NCBI RefSeq assembly: GCF_029017505.1
Contig: NZ_JAQGEI010000037.1
Coordinates: 1 to 60,319 of the forward strand
DNA length: 60,319 nucleotides
Origin: Sedimenticola hydrogenitrophicus
Lineage (GTDB): Bacteria > Pseudomonadota > Gammaproteobacteria > Chromatiales > Chromatiaceae
Direction of reading: 5' to 3'
The notes under the pieces were generated by a model, which was given only the letters and a program-made list of their open reading frames with translations, searched no databases and had not been told where the DNA came from. A program made the translations under genes and the position numbers. The stretch's first letter is position 1; the number at the start of each line of letters is the position of its first letter. Shown here one piece after another: positions 43,914 through 53,308 of this stretch.

Positions 43914-46814
43914 ATGGAAAAGACCTACGACCCCCACAGCCTGGAAAAGCGTTGGTATCAGACCTGGGAGGAGCGCGGTTATTTCGCCCCTTCCGCTGCC
44001 GCCGACAGCCAGCAACCCTACTGCATCATGATCCCACCGCCCAATGTCACCGGCAGCCTGCACATGGGTCACGCCTTCCAGGACACCATCATGGACGCCC
44101 TGACCCGTTATCACCGCATGAAGGGTGACAAGACCTTGTGGCAGGCCGGGTCCGACCATGCCGGTATCGCCACCCAGATGGTGGTGGAGCGGCTGATCAA
44201 TGCTGAGGGGAAGACGCGGCACGACTATGGTCGCGAGCGGTTCCTGGAGAAGGTGTGGGAGTGGAAGGCCCAGTCCGGCGGCACCATCACCAACCAGCTG
44301 CGGCGCATGGGCGCCTCGCTGGATTGGGAGAACGAGCGCTTCACCATGGACGAGGGCCTCTCGGATGCGGTCAAGGAGGTGTTCGTTCGGCTGTTCGAGG
44401 AGGGATTGATCTATCGCGGCAAGCGGCTGGTCAACTGGGACCCGAAGCTGCACACCGCGGTCTCCGACCTGGAGGTGCTGTCGGAGGAGGAGAACGGCTT
44501 CCTCTGGCACATGCGCTACCCGCTGAGTAACGGCCAGGGTCACCTGGTGGTGGCCACCACCCGCCCCGAGACCATGCTGGGCGACTGCGCGGTGGCGGTG
44601 CATCCGGGTGACGAGCGCTACAAGCACCTGCTGGGCGAGTTCGTGGAGCTGCCCCTGACCGGCCGGCGCATCCCCATCATCGCCGACGACTATGTCGACC
44701 CGGAGTTCGGTACCGGCTGCGTCAAGATCACCCCGGCCCACGACTTCAACGACTACCAGGTGTGGCTGAGGCACCGGGACGAGAAGGCGATTGCCGAGCA
44801 GCTCCACGGCGGCCTGATAAATATATTCACGCCTGACGCGGCAATTAAGGACAACCCCTTAGACGACTTTACCTTTGGTCACAAAGCAATAGACGAGGGT
44901 GGCTCACAGCTTGCGGATGAGGAAAAAGTAGGTCCTGCAACTGTCACAGTTATACCTAAAGATTACCAAGGGTTAGATCGCTACGAAGCCCGCAAGAAGA
45001 TCGTAGCCGATCTGGAGTCCCAGGGACTGCTGGAGAAGATTGACGACCACAAGCTGATGGTGCCGCGCGGCGACCGCTCCGGCGCGGTGATCGAACCGTT
45101 TTTGACCGACCAGTGGTACGTCAAGGTGGCGCCGCTGGCCAAGCCGGCCATCGAGGCGGTGGAGAACGGCAGCATCCGCTTTGTGCCGGACAACTGGAAG
45201 AACACCTATTTCGAGTGGATGCGCAACATCGAGGACTGGTGTATCAGCCGCCAGATCTGGTGGGGTCACCGCATCCCCGCCTGGTACGATGACGAGGGCA
45301 ATGTCTACGTCGGCCGCTCCGAGGCCGAGGTGCGCGCCAAGCACCAGTTGGCGGAGGAGTACCCCCTGACCCAGGACGAGGATGTGCTGGACACCTGGTT
45401 CAGCTCCGCCCTGTGGCCCTTCTCCACCCTGGGCTGGCCGGAGCAGACCGAGCGGGTCCAGACCTTCTACCCCACCAGCGTGCTGGTGACCGGCTTCGAC
45501 ATCATCTTCTTCTGGGTCGCCCGCATGATCATGATGGGCATCAAGTTCATGGGTGATGTGCCGTTCAAGGAGGTCTACGTGCACGGCCTGGTACGCGACA
45601 GCCACGGCGACAAGATGTCCAAGTCCAAGGGTAACGTGCTGGACCCGATCGACCTGATCGACGGCATCGACCTGGAGTCCCTGGTCGGCAAGCGCACCAG
45701 CGGCATGATGCAGCCACAGCTGGCGAGGAAGATCGAACAGGCCACGCGCAAGGAGTTCCCCGACGGAATCCCCAGCTTCGGCACCGACGCCCTGCGCTTC
45801 ACCTTCGCCTCCCAGGCCACCACCGGCCGCGATATCAAGTTCGACATGGGCCGTATCGAGGGTTACCGCAACTTCTGCAACAAGCTGTGGAACGCCGCCC
45901 GCTATGTGCTGATGAACACCGAGGGGCAGGACTGCGGCCAGTCCGGGGGCGAGCTGGAGCTGAGCATGGCGGACCGCTGGATCCTCGCCCGCCTGGACTC
46001 CACCATCGGCACGGTCATCGAGGCGACCGATGGCTACCGTTTTGATCACGCCGCCAAGGCGATCTACGAGTTCACCTGGAACGAATACTGCGACTGGTAT
46101 CTGGAGCTCTCCAAACCAGTGCTGACCGGTGACGGTAGCAGCAAGGCCGCCCGACGCGGCACCCGTCGCACCCTGGTCACCGTGTTGGAAACCCTGTTAC
46201 GCCTGGCCCATCCGATCATGCCCTACATCACCGAGGAGATCTGGCAGCGGGTCGCCCCACTGGCGGGCCGTAGCGGTGAGACGATCATGACCCAGCCGTA
46301 CCCGGTGCGCGACGATGCCCTGACAGACCCGGCGGCGGTAGCGGAGATGGAGTGGGTGATGCAGTTCATCCTCGGCATCCGCAAGATCAAGGGCGAGATG
46401 AACATCGCCCCCAGCAAGCCGCTGCCGGTGCTGCTGCAGAATGCCGGCGCGGAGGATCAGGCGCGCCTGACGCGCAACCGCCACTACCTGGACTTCCTGG
46501 CGCGGCTCGAATCGGCCACCCTGCTGGGCAGTGACGAAGAGGCCCCGGAATCGGCCATGGCCCTGGTGGGTGGCATGAAACTGCTGATCCCGATGGCCGG
46601 CCTGATCGACAAGGCGGCCGAACTGGGTCGCCTGCACAAGGAGATCGGCAAACTGAAGGAGAATATTACCCGTATCGAAGGCAAGCTGAACAATCCGAAG
46701 TTTGTTGATAAGGCACCCGACGCCGTGGTACAGAAGGAGCGCGACAAGCTGGCTGACGAGATCGCCGCGCTGGAAAAGCTGGAGCACCAACTGGCCAGGA
46801 TCCAGGCGCTGTAA
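43914..46814 (+). CDS. valS: valyl-tRNA synthetase
   Basis: A 966-residue class I synthetase charging tRNA-Val, with editing of threonine. HMGH at 50-53 ([12 protein letters not shown]) and KMSKS at 567-571 (DKMSKSKGN) are intact. An editing (CP1) domain lies between them, and a C-terminal coiled coil ([22 protein letters not shown]) ends the protein. Codons of residues about 301-358 (44815-44985) differ sharply from the rest: four ATA and two TTA in that short stretch of an otherwise GC-rich gene. This suggests a recombined patch in a part of the CP1 domain that is variable between species. The frame is unbroken. Confidence 0.96.
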   Translation: MEKTYDPHSLEKRWYQTWEERGYFAPSAAADSQQPYCIMIPPPNVTGSLHMGHAFQDTIMDALTRYHRMKGDKTLWQAGSDHAGIATQMVVERLINAEGKTRHDYGRERFLEKVWEWKAQSGGTITNQLRRMGASLDWENERFTMDEGLSDAVKEVFVRLFEEGLIYRGKRLVNWDPKLHTAVSDLEVLSEEENGFLWHMRYPLSNGQGHLVVATTRPETMLGDCAVAVHPGDERYKHLLGEFVELPLTGRRIPIIADDYVDPEFGTGCVKITPAHDFNDYQVWLRHRDEKAIAEQLHGGLINIFTPDAAIKDNPLDDFTFGHKAIDEGGSQLADEEKVGPATVTVIPKDYQGLDRYEARKKIVADLESQGLLEKIDDHKLMVPRGDRSGAVIEPFLTDQWYVKVAPLAKPAIEAVENGSIRFVPDNWKNTYFEWMRNIEDWCISRQIWWGHRIPAWYDDEGNVYVGRSEAEVRAKHQLAEEYPLTQDEDVLDTWFSSALWPFSTLGWPEQTERVQTFYPTSVLVTGFDIIFFWVARMIMMGIKFMGDVPFKEVYVHGLVRDSHGDKMSKSKGNVLDPIDLIDGIDLESLVGKRTSGMMQPQLARKIEQATRKEFPDGIPSFGTDALRFTFASQATTGRDIKFDMGRIEGYRNFCNKLWNAARYVLMNTEGQDCGQSGGELELSMADRWILARLDSTIGTVIEATDGYRFDHAAKAIYEFTWNEYCDWYLELSKPVLTGDGSSKAARRGTRRTLVTVLETLLRLAHPIMPYITEEIWQRVAPLAGRSGETIMTQPYPVRDDALTDPAAVAEMEWVMQFILGIRKIKGEMNIAPSKPLPVLLQNAGAEDQARLTRNRHYLDFLARLESATLLGSDEEAPESAMALVGGMKLLIPMAGLIDKAAELGRLHKEIGKLKENITRIEGKLNNPKFVDKAPDAVVQKERDKLADEIAALEKLEHQLARIQAL

Positions 46815-46901
46815 TTAACCAGGCAGGTGTGCCGATAGAATTGCACATCAGCCGGCGACCACTACAATTTATACACCGTATGAGCCTTTAAGAAGCGGCC
46901 T

Positions 46902-47114
46902 ATGATCTCCATTGACGAGCAACACGAAGAGTTGAGAAACCGACTGTTCGAAATCCGGCAACAGCACCGGGACCTGGATGTTGCCATCGCCGCCCTGTCG
47001 GAGGGCGGTTACAAAAATGAGCTACAACTGAAACGCCTGAAAAAGCGCAAGCTGCTGTTGAAAGACGCCATTGCCAAGCTCGAGGATGAGTTGATCCCCG
47101 ATCTGGACGCCTGA
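46902..47114 (+). CDS. DUF465 (YdcH-like) small coiled-coil protein
   Basis: 70 residues, mostly charged helix. The EELRNRLFEIRQQHRDLDVAI and NELQLKRLKKRKLLLKDAIAKLE pattern is that of the YdcH/DUF465 family, whose function is unknown. ATG 46902 follows aagaagcgg. It lies between valS and the cupin gene on the same strand and may be read through from valS. Confidence 0.8.
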   Translation: MISIDEQHEELRNRLFEIRQQHRDLDVAIAALSEGGYKNELQLKRLKKRKLLLKDAIAKLEDELIPDLDA

Positions 47115-47143
47115 TTATCAAAGCCAACCGCAGGATCCGAGCC

Positions 47144-47488
47144 ATGAAAATCACCCGACTGAACGCGTGCGAAACAACCCCGGTCAACATGGAGGGCATC
47201 AAGGGGGTGGTCAAACAGGTGCCGATCGGCAAGGCGGACGGCGCCCCCAACTTCTCCATCCGCGTATTCACCCTGGAACCGGGTGGGCATACCCCGCACC
47301 ACGCCCATGAAAGCGAGCACCTGAACTACATCCTCGAGGGCAGCGGGGTGGCCCTGGAGGGGGACACCCCCCACCCGATCCGCCAGGGCGACTACCTGCT
47401 GGTCAAACCCCATGAGGTGCACCAGTATCGCAACACCGGCGATAGCCCGCTGGTATTCATGTGCATGGTGCCCAGCGCCTACGAATGA
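47144..47488 (+). CDS. single-domain cupin protein
   Basis: 114 residues forming one beta-barrel. Metal ligands are expected in PGGHTPHHAHESEHLNYILEGSG (cupin motif 1, HxH...E) and HEVHQYRNTG (motif 2 His). The ribosome site is aggatccgag. The substrate is not predictable; small cupins may be enzymes or metabolite sensors. It starts 29 bp after the DUF465 gene. Confidence 0.85.
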   Translation: MKITRLNACETTPVNMEGIKGVVKQVPIGKADGAPNFSIRVFTLEPGGHTPHHAHESEHLNYILEGSGVALEGDTPHPIRQGDYLLVKPHEVHQYRNTGDSPLVFMCMVPSAYE

Positions 47489-47556
47489 TCTCCGGACTCG
47501 GCTGCGGGGAATCCCGGTCGCCCGACACCGCCTCCCGCGACATCGCCGACCCAGAA

Positions 47557-47568
47557 TTGTTGCAACAA
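47557..47568. promoter_or_regulatory. 12-bp palindrome ttgttgcaacaa upstream of an unknown gene
   Basis: A perfect palindrome 145 bp before ATG 47713, in an AT-rich stretch after a GC-rich one. It may be an operator; no regulator is suggested. Confidence 0.35.
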
Positions 47569-47712
47569 ACTGTTAAGACAACTTTACAAATAGTTACAGC
47601 CTTCCGCCCCACACCACCGGGGCAAAATTTTATCTGACTGTTTTCATTGGTTATTTATTTTATTGGCATGAGTTATGCCTCATTTCTGGCAAGAAGGAAT
47701 GGAGCAGTGACA

Positions 47713-48099
47713 ATGAAACAGATAATCGGACGAATGACAGAACTGCCGGCCCCGGGAAAGCGGGCCCAAGAGCGGACGGGTCAACAGCAGGGCGTGCTGA
47801 ACCAACGGACACTGGCACAACAAAACCGGGTGTACGCCGAAACCACCGGGGTGAGCGTAAACTGCCGCAGCGCCGGTTTTGTCCCGGCCTTTCACGACAC
47901 CCTGTCGGGGCGTAACGAGATCTCCCGTTATGCCGACGGCAGCCCGGCCCCCCTCCACCTGCTGGATAGTCTGCCGGTTGAGTGGGTGAGCGAGTATGAT
48001 GCCAAGGGCCATGTGATCGCGGTTCGCCCCGGTGTTATCGCCGGTTTCCTGCGGGCAGGTCGCTTCTACACCCGGGAGCAGGCGGCCAAAGCAGCCTGA
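47713..48099 (+). CDS. protein of unknown function
   Basis: 128 residues, hydrophilic, no signal peptide or membrane helix. It begins MKQIIGRMTELPAPGKR and ends GRFYTREQAAKAA. The central RSAGFVPAFHDTLSGRNEISRYADGSPAP is not a domain recognised here. ggag 8 nt before ATG 47713 supports the start; a longer frame from 47647 reads through the AT-rich promoter region. Codon use matches its neighbours. Confidence 0.62.
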   Translation: MKQIIGRMTELPAPGKRAQERTGQQQGVLNQRTLAQQNRVYAETTGVSVNCRSAGFVPAFHDTLSGRNEISRYADGSPAPLHLLDSLPVEWVSEYDAKGHVIAVRPGVIAGFLRAGRFYTREQAAKAA

Positions 48100-48268
48100 T
48101 CCGTCAGCCCAACGCACCTGCAACACCGCTGGATAGCCGGGGCACAGGTTAGCTACCGGCAAACCCGGGAGCTTGTTGAGCGCCTTAAAAGCCGGACCAC
48201 CCAAGGCGGCCGAACAAATTTCCGTACCCACGGCGCCTTCCCGGTCCCGGACCGGTAAAGGATCATTA

Positions 48269-48462
48269 CTCTCGCCAGGACGCCAAGCGCGCAAAGATTA
48301 AAGCTAAGAGTAACTACTCAAGGGGTGATTGGCCTGCCTTGCCTGCCTCACACGATGGCTGGACCAAGATCGGCCAACAAGGCAGACCAATCACTTACAG
48401 ACGGGTGAGTAGTTACAGGTAGGAATTGGTTTTCCTTGGCGTGCTTGGCGTCTTGGCGAGAG
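48269..48462. repeat. family F element, copy 2, interrupted by a family C element
   Basis: Arms ctctcgccaggacgccaag and cttggcgtcttggcgagag match the copy at 43094-43401. The centre holds a short family C element (48310-48416) where the other copy holds element G. The whole gap 48100-48772 shows no gene. Confidence 0.8.
48310..48416. repeat. family C element, short form, nested in F
   Basis: gtaactactcaaggggtgat ... gtgagtagttac, lacking the central module of the long form. Confidence 0.85.
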
Positions 48463-48711
48463 CCCATTTGCCATCTCCCATCCAGAGGCGCTCGCCCCAT
48501 GCATAGGTCACGCATGACTCGCCTCCCCGGCTGAGCCGGGGGATTATCCCGGAATTTACCGTAGAGATTTATCGAGGAAACGTAACGGAGGTTGCCCCGG
48601 GAAGCTGTCGCCGACCGGCAACAGGAAAAATCGCTGCGGATCAATATGCTGGAATCCAACCAGACTCTATGTTGCCAGATGGCAACAGACTCCGCCGGCG
48701 CCTTGCCGGCG

Positions 48712-48760
48712 TGACCCGGTAACGCCCTCGGTACTGCGAGATTATTCTTGCGTGGGCCCT
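48712..48760. repeat. terminal fragment of a family A element
   Basis: acgccctcggtactgcgag, then attattcttgcgtgggccc, matches the reversed left end of family A copies. The other half is missing. It lies next to the tcdA stop codon. Confidence 0.65.
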
Positions 48761-48772
48761 TAATCAGCCCGG

Positions 48773-49606
48773 TCACTCCACCTCTTCGCTGGCTTCGGCT
48801 GCGGGGACCTCATGCCCACCACGGAGTGACCGCCGCCCCACCGACAGTTTTTTCAGCACATGGGCGGTAGCCACCATGGCGAAGGTCGCCGTCACCGTCA
48901 TGGCCGAGCCAAAGCCGCCGCAGTGCAGGCCGTGACCGGGGCTACCCGCTTCCGGCTTCACGCTGCACACCGCGCCCTGGCCGTCCGGGTAAACCTGCTG
49001 CTCATCCGAGTAGACGCAGGAGATGTCGAAACGCCGTTGTGGGTTTTTCGGAAAGCGATAGCTCTTGCGCAACAGCTTCCGGGTCTTGGCCAGCAGCGGA
49101 TCATGCTGGGTCTTGGAAAGATCGGCCAGGCGGATCTTCAACGGATCGCTCTGGCCGCCGGCACCGCCCACGGTGATGATGCGGATCTTGTGCCGGCGGC
49201 AGTGGGCAATCAGGGCCGCCTTGGTCTTGTAGGCGTCGATACAGTCCACCAGGTAATCGAACTGGCCGCCGATCAGGCGTTCCAGGTTGTCCGGCTCGAC
49301 AAACTCCTCGCGGGTAATGAGGGTACACTGCGGATTGATCTCGCGGATGCGCCCGGCCATGGCATCCACCTTGGGGCGGCCGAACTGGCTCTCCAGGGCG
49401 TGGATCTGGCGGTTGACGTTAGATTCCGCCACGTTGTCCAGGTCGATCAGGGTGAGGGTTCCGACCCCGCTACGCGCCAGCGCCTCCGCCACCCAGGAAC
49501 CGACCCCGCCGATCCCCACGACGCAGACGTGGGCCTGCGCAAACCTGTCGAGCCCCACCTCGCCGTAGAGCCGGGCAATGCCGCCAAATCGTCTTGTATA
49601 ATCCAT
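48773..49606 (-). CDS. tcdA: tRNA threonylcarbamoyladenosine dehydratase
   Basis: A 277-residue ThiF/MoeB-type E1-like enzyme that uses ATP to cyclise t6A37 to ct6A in tRNA. The nucleotide-binding GIGGVGSWVAEALARSGVG (about 31-49), IDLDNVAESNVNRQ and DYLVDCIDAYKTKAALI blocks match TcdA (CsdL). A C-terminal helix (MVATAHVLKKL) is usual. ATG 49606 gives MDYTRRFGGIARLYG, the conserved start. Confidence 0.92.
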   Translation of the reverse strand: MDYTRRFGGIARLYGEVGLDRFAQAHVCVVGIGGVGSWVAEALARSGVGTLTLIDLDNVAESNVNRQIHALESQFGRPKVDAMAGRIREINPQCTLITREEFVEPDNLERLIGGQFDYLVDCIDAYKTKAALIAHCRRHKIRIITVGGAGGQSDPLKIRLADLSKTQHDPLLAKTRKLLRKSYRFPKNPQRRFDISCVYSDEQQVYPDGQGAVCSVKPEAGSPGHGLHCGGFGSAMTVTATFAMVATAHVLKKLSVGRRSLRGGHEVPAAEASEEVE

Positions 49607-49695
49607 CGTGCCTGTTCATTTCCACAGCTGCGCCGTAAGGGGCATTCTAAGTGTCCCGGGAGAATATCCCAACAACTGATTGACCCGGTTTCTTA

Positions 49696-49960
49696 GGGCT
49701 CGCGCGAGAATAATTTCGCAGTACCGAGGGCGTCGCCGGGTTACTCTGGGCGCCACGCGCGCAAGGCACGCTTTGCAGGCAATGGCCGCTCCCGGCCATT
49801 GCATCCTCGGCTCCGTAAACGGTACATCCCTGTACCACTCCTCATGGCCTCCGCAGCATAAGTCCATCCTTGGACAAAGCCGTTCCCTTGGCAAAAAGTG
49901 TAACGCCGCCAGCGGGGTCCAGTGTCGACCGAATACCGAAATTTATTTTTGCGCGAGCCC
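49696..49960. repeat. family A MITE-like element, copy 3, split by a family B insert
   Basis: The ends gggctcgcgcgagaataat and tttttgcgcgagccc are flanked on both sides by TTA. A 94-bp segment (49794-49887) absent from copies 1 and 2 splits it. The region from 49607 to 50003 shows no gene. Confidence 0.85.
49797..49873 (-). repeat. family B repeat inserted in family A copy 3
   Basis: Reversed, it reads gaggagtggtacagggatgt followed by accgtttacggagccgagga. The insert is bracketed by ccgctccc (49786-49793) and ccgttccc (49880-49887), which may be an 8-bp target duplication. Confidence 0.75.
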
Positions 49961-49977
49961 TTACTCTGGGCTATGGT

Positions 49978-49999
49978 AAATATACCGATCGGTATATTT
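49978..49999. promoter_or_regulatory. TetR-type operator upstream of the tetR gene
   Basis: A perfect 22-bp palindrome centred on taccgatcggta ends 4 bp before the GTG/11 bp before the ATG of the regulator. Its position predicts autorepression. Confidence 0.8.
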
Positions 50000-50009
50000 T
50001 TTCGTGGAC

Positions 50010-50606
50010 ATGGAAACCAAGGGCGCACGCACACACCAGCTCATTATTGAGAAATCACTGCAGCTTTTTTCGCTAAAGGGTTATCACAGCACCTCCATCA
50101 ACAATATCCTGGAGGCGACCCGCCTGACCAAGGGGGGGCTGTATGGCCACTTCCAGAGCAAGGAGGCGGTCTGGTATGCCGTGTATGACGAGGCGGTGCG
50201 GCGCTGGCACCGGGTGGTGTTCGCCGGGGTGAGCGGCATCGCCGACCCGCTCAGGCGCATCGAGAAGGTGGTCGAAAACGACCTGATGAACTACCTGGGC
50301 GGGGATATCTTCGAGGGCGGCTGCTTCTTCCTCAACGCCCTGGTGGAGCTCTCCGGCCAGTCGCCGGAGATGAGCCGGCACATGCTGCGCGGCTTCATCC
50401 GCTTCTCCAAACTGCTTCAGCAGTGGCTGGTGGAGGCGGAGTCGGGCGGACTGATCCGGGCCGGGCTGCAGCATCGCGAGATCGCCAACTTCATCTTCAT
50501 CTCCCTGAACGGCGCCGCCGCCCTCTATGCCGTTACCCGGGACCAGAGTGTGCTCGAGCAGACCAAATCCCAGCTGCACCACTATCTACGACAGTTGCAG
50601 GCCTGA
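50010..50606 (+). CDS. TetR/AcrR family transcriptional regulator
   Basis: A 198-residue repressor. The N-terminal helix-turn-helix is KGYHSTSINNILEATRLTKGGLYGHFQSKEAVW (about 20-52), followed by a helical ligand-binding domain. ATG 50010 is used; GTG 50004 would add two residues and no clear ribosome site is seen for either. The operator immediately upstream and a second taccgatcggt site before the next gene suggest that it represses itself and the M24 peptidase gene. The ligand is unknown. Confidence 0.88.
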   Translation: METKGARTHQLIIEKSLQLFSLKGYHSTSINNILEATRLTKGGLYGHFQSKEAVWYAVYDEAVRRWHRVVFAGVSGIADPLRRIEKVVENDLMNYLGGDIFEGGCFFLNALVELSGQSPEMSRHMLRGFIRFSKLLQQWLVEAESGGLIRAGLQHREIANFIFISLNGAAALYAVTRDQSVLEQTKSQLHHYLRQLQA

Positions 50607-50645
50607 CCGATGAAAGGCACTACGGGATGGGCGACAGCCAAAAAC

Positions 50646-50657
50646 ATACCGATCGGT
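50646..50657. promoter_or_regulatory. second TetR-type operator, before the peptidase gene
   Basis: ataccgatcggt repeats the core of the site at 49978-49999. It lies 78 bp before the peptidase start codon. Confidence 0.65.
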
Positions 50658-50734
50658 CTATTCATTACCAGACCATCGGCGGCGCAGCCAGCGACGCCGC
50701 GACCTACAGAGACATTCGCCGACAGGAGATTGCC

Positions 50735-51919
50735 ATGAGCCGACATCTGGAGCGCCTCAAGATCTTCCAGCGCGAGCTGGTCAACCAGGGGCTGGGAGGC
50801 GCCCTGCTCTTCTACTCACGAGATATCTTCTACTATACCGGTATCGCCCAGCCGGCCTTTCTGGCCGTGTTTCCCGACGATTACCGGCTGTTCGTGCGCA
50901 GCGGCTACCCCTACGCCGTGCAGACCGCCGGTATCGAGGCCTCCCATATCAGCGAGGAGCGGCGTCTCGACTTCATCTACCAGGAGTACTTCTCCTACCT
51001 CTGGAACAAACGCCTGGGGATCGAACTGGACCTGCTGCCCGCCAACAACTACCTGGTCTATCAGAAGCTGTTCCAGGGCTTTGAGCTGCAGGACGTCTCG
51101 CCGCTGATCCTGCAGCAGCGGACGGTCAAGAGTGCCTACGAGATCGAGCAGATCCGCCGCGCCTGCCGGGTGGTGGAGGCGGGACAGCTGGCGATCCAGC
51201 AAGGGTTGAGGCCCGGCATCTCCGAACTGGAGCTCTCGGCCATTATCGAGAACAGCCACCGCCTGGCCGGGCACGAGGGGGGCATCTTCCTGCGCCATCC
51301 CGACCTGCCGCTGGGCATGGGCCCGATCAGCTCCGGTGCCAACCTGGGTGACTTTACCGGTATCGTCTACTCCGTGACCGGTGTGGGACTCAGCGCCGCC
51401 CTGCCCATCGGCCCCTCCAAGCGGATCATTGACGACGGCGACGCCGTGGTGGTGGACATCCCCAGCATGGTCAACGGCTACCACGCCGACCAGTCCCGCA
51501 CCTATGTGGCCGGCAAGGCGAGTCCGCGCCTGAAGGGGCTGTACGCCGATCTGCGGGAGATAGCCGATTACGTGATCGATGCGATCCGCCCGGGTATGGG
51601 CTGTGACCAGGTGTATAACCTGGCGCTGGAGAAGGCGGCCGAGATGCGGGTGCAGGAGCAGTTCCTGCGCTTCACCGGTGACAGCCGCTGCCGGCTGATC
51701 GGCCACGGCGTCGGTATCGAAGTGAACGAGCCGCCGGTGCTTATCGCCAACAACCGCGCCACCATCCCCGACAGCTCGGTACTGGCGATCGAGATGCATA
51801 TGCTGGACAAGCGCGCCGGGGTGGTCAAAATAGAGGATACCGTGCTGATCGGCAGCGCGGGCAACGAGATTTTGACCAAGGCGTCGCGGGAGCTGATCGA
51901 GACCGCCGCCAGCGGCTGA
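50735..51919 (+). CDS. M24 family Xaa-Pro dipeptidase/creatinase-fold hydrolase
   Basis: A 394-residue protein with an N-terminal creatinase-type domain and a C-terminal pita-bread metallopeptidase domain. Metal ligands are present: two Asp in VVDIPSMVNGYHADQSR, His in IGHGVGIEVNEPP, and Glu in LAIEMHML and KIEDTVL. The likely activity is cleavage of Xaa-Pro dipeptides; creatinase-like or other C-N hydrolysis is possible. ATG 50735 has AGGAG 6 nt upstream; the frame is open farther upstream into tetR but unsupported. It appears to be controlled by the adjacent TetR protein. Confidence 0.87.
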   Translation: MSRHLERLKIFQRELVNQGLGGALLFYSRDIFYYTGIAQPAFLAVFPDDYRLFVRSGYPYAVQTAGIEASHISEERRLDFIYQEYFSYLWNKRLGIELDLLPANNYLVYQKLFQGFELQDVSPLILQQRTVKSAYEIEQIRRACRVVEAGQLAIQQGLRPGISELELSAIIENSHRLAGHEGGIFLRHPDLPLGMGPISSGANLGDFTGIVYSVTGVGLSAALPIGPSKRIIDDGDAVVVDIPSMVNGYHADQSRTYVAGKASPRLKGLYADLREIADYVIDAIRPGMGCDQVYNLALEKAAEMRVQEQFLRFTGDSRCRLIGHGVGIEVNEPPVLIANNRATIPDSSVLAIEMHMLDKRAGVVKIEDTVLIGSAGNEILTKASRELIETAASG

Positions 51920-51977
51920 CTCTACTTTGTCAGATTCTGGCGCTGTTTCCGATATTGGGCGAATAGCTTCCGGGTGA

Positions 51978-52184
51978 GTAACTACTCACGGGGTGATTGG
52001 CCTGCCTTGCCGGCCTCACACGATGGCTTATCTCCTCGAATCCGGCCCCATTTTCAGCGCCTGCCCAAACTCGCTTCGCTCAAACAAGGGCAGGCTTGAA
52101 TCTGAAAACGGGGCCGGATTCGAGGCGCCATCAAGATCGGCCAACAAGGCAGGCCAATCGCTCACAGACCGGGAGAGTAGTTAC
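51978..52184. repeat. family C element, long form (207 bp)
   Basis: The ends gtaactactc and gagtagttac enclose the central module cgaatccggcccc...ggggccggattcg, in the same orientation as 40463-40669. It fills the gap between the peptidase and DUF2520 genes. Confidence 0.88.
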
Positions 52185-52238
52185 CCGGGCAGAAGCCAAT
52201 CCGGGTCAATCCGACAAAGTAGAACCAGGGGGAAATAG

Positions 52239-53141
52239 ATGACAAAAGAACGGATTGCACTGGTCGGTGCCGGTGCGGCGGGTGGCGCACTGGTGCTGGC
52301 GCTGCACCGGGCCGGTTACCCGATTGCCGGGGTGGCCAGCCGCTCCCTCGAATCGGCGCGGCGCTGCGCGGCATTGATCGACAACCCGCCCGCCACCTGC
52401 GACCCGGCGCCGGCGGTGGTCAGCGCCGACATCATCATCCTCGCCACCCCGGACGGACAGATCGAACCGGCCTGTCGCGCCATTGCCGAGCAGGGCGTGA
52501 TCCGCCCCAGCCAGCTGTTTCTCCATCTCAGCGGCGCCCTCACCTCCGACGTCCTCGCTCCGGCGCGGCGCAAGGGTGCCGAGGTACTCTCACTGCACCC
52601 GATCCAGGCCCTGGCCGATCCGGTGAAGGGGGCGGAACTGCTGCGCGGCACCTGGTTCTGCCTGGAGGGCAGCGCCGCGGCCATCGGCCGCGGAGAAGCC
52701 CTGGTCAAGGCCATGCAGGGGGAGACCCTGATTATCCCGGCCGAGCACAAGGCGCTCTACCACGCCGCCCTCTCGGTGGCCGCCAATTACCTGGTCACCA
52801 TCGAGTCCATCGCCGTCAGCCTGCTGGAGCGGATCGGCATCGAACGCCAGGATGGCCTGCAGGCGATACTGCCGCTGATCGCCGGCAGCGTGCAGAACCT
52901 GGCCCATTCCGGCCTGCCCAACGCCCTGACCGGGCCGATCAGCCGCGGCGACAGCAGCACCGTGGCACGCCATATCGACAGCCTGCGGGAGGTACCGCCC
53001 GTCCACCAGGCGATCTATCGCATGCTCGGCAAGGAGACCGTGGAGCTGGCCCTGGAGAAGGGTGGACTGGATGCGGAGCAGGCCGAGGAGATCCGCCGGC
53101 TGCTCACCCCGCAGCCGCCGGACACCTGTCTGATCAGTTGA
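52239..53141 (+). CDS. Rossmann-fold protein with DUF2520 domain
   Basis: 300 residues. The N-terminal dinucleotide-binding domain (IALVGAGAAGGALVLALHRAG, GxGxxG at 10-15) is followed by SADIIILATPDGQI, then by a helical DUF2520 domain (HKALYHAALSVAANYLVTIE...). The layout resembles beta-hydroxyacid or ketopantoate-type NAD(P)H reductases, but no substrate has been fixed for this group. gggggaa precedes ATG 52239. It is convergent with the GGDEF-EAL gene. Confidence 0.88.
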   Translation: MTKERIALVGAGAAGGALVLALHRAGYPIAGVASRSLESARRCAALIDNPPATCDPAPAVVSADIIILATPDGQIEPACRAIAEQGVIRPSQLFLHLSGALTSDVLAPARRKGAEVLSLHPIQALADPVKGAELLRGTWFCLEGSAAAIGRGEALVKAMQGETLIIPAEHKALYHAALSVAANYLVTIESIAVSLLERIGIERQDGLQAILPLIAGSVQNLAHSGLPNALTGPISRGDSSTVARHIDSLREVPPVHQAIYRMLGKETVELALEKGGLDAEQAEEIRRLLTPQPPDTCLIS

Positions 53142-53180
53142 AGTTCAGCTCCAGGCACGGCCAACATCCCAGGCCAACAA

Positions 53181-53272
53181 TCGCGGCGGGGGCGCCGCTC
53201 CTACCGGTGAACCGCCCACTGGAATGAAGCCTGTACTGTAGGAGGCCCGCCCCCGGGCCGAACGGTCGCGGC
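53181..53272. repeat. inverted repeat with gtaggag/ctcctac arms
   Basis: tcgcggcgggggcgccgctcctac pairs imperfectly with gtaggaggcccgcccccgggccg...tcgcgg. It sits between convergent genes and may act as a bidirectional stop. A relative is at 16410-16477. Confidence 0.6.
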
Positions 53273-53308
53273 ACCACCTTGGAATCGGTAAAGCCCGGGA
53301 CCAAACGG

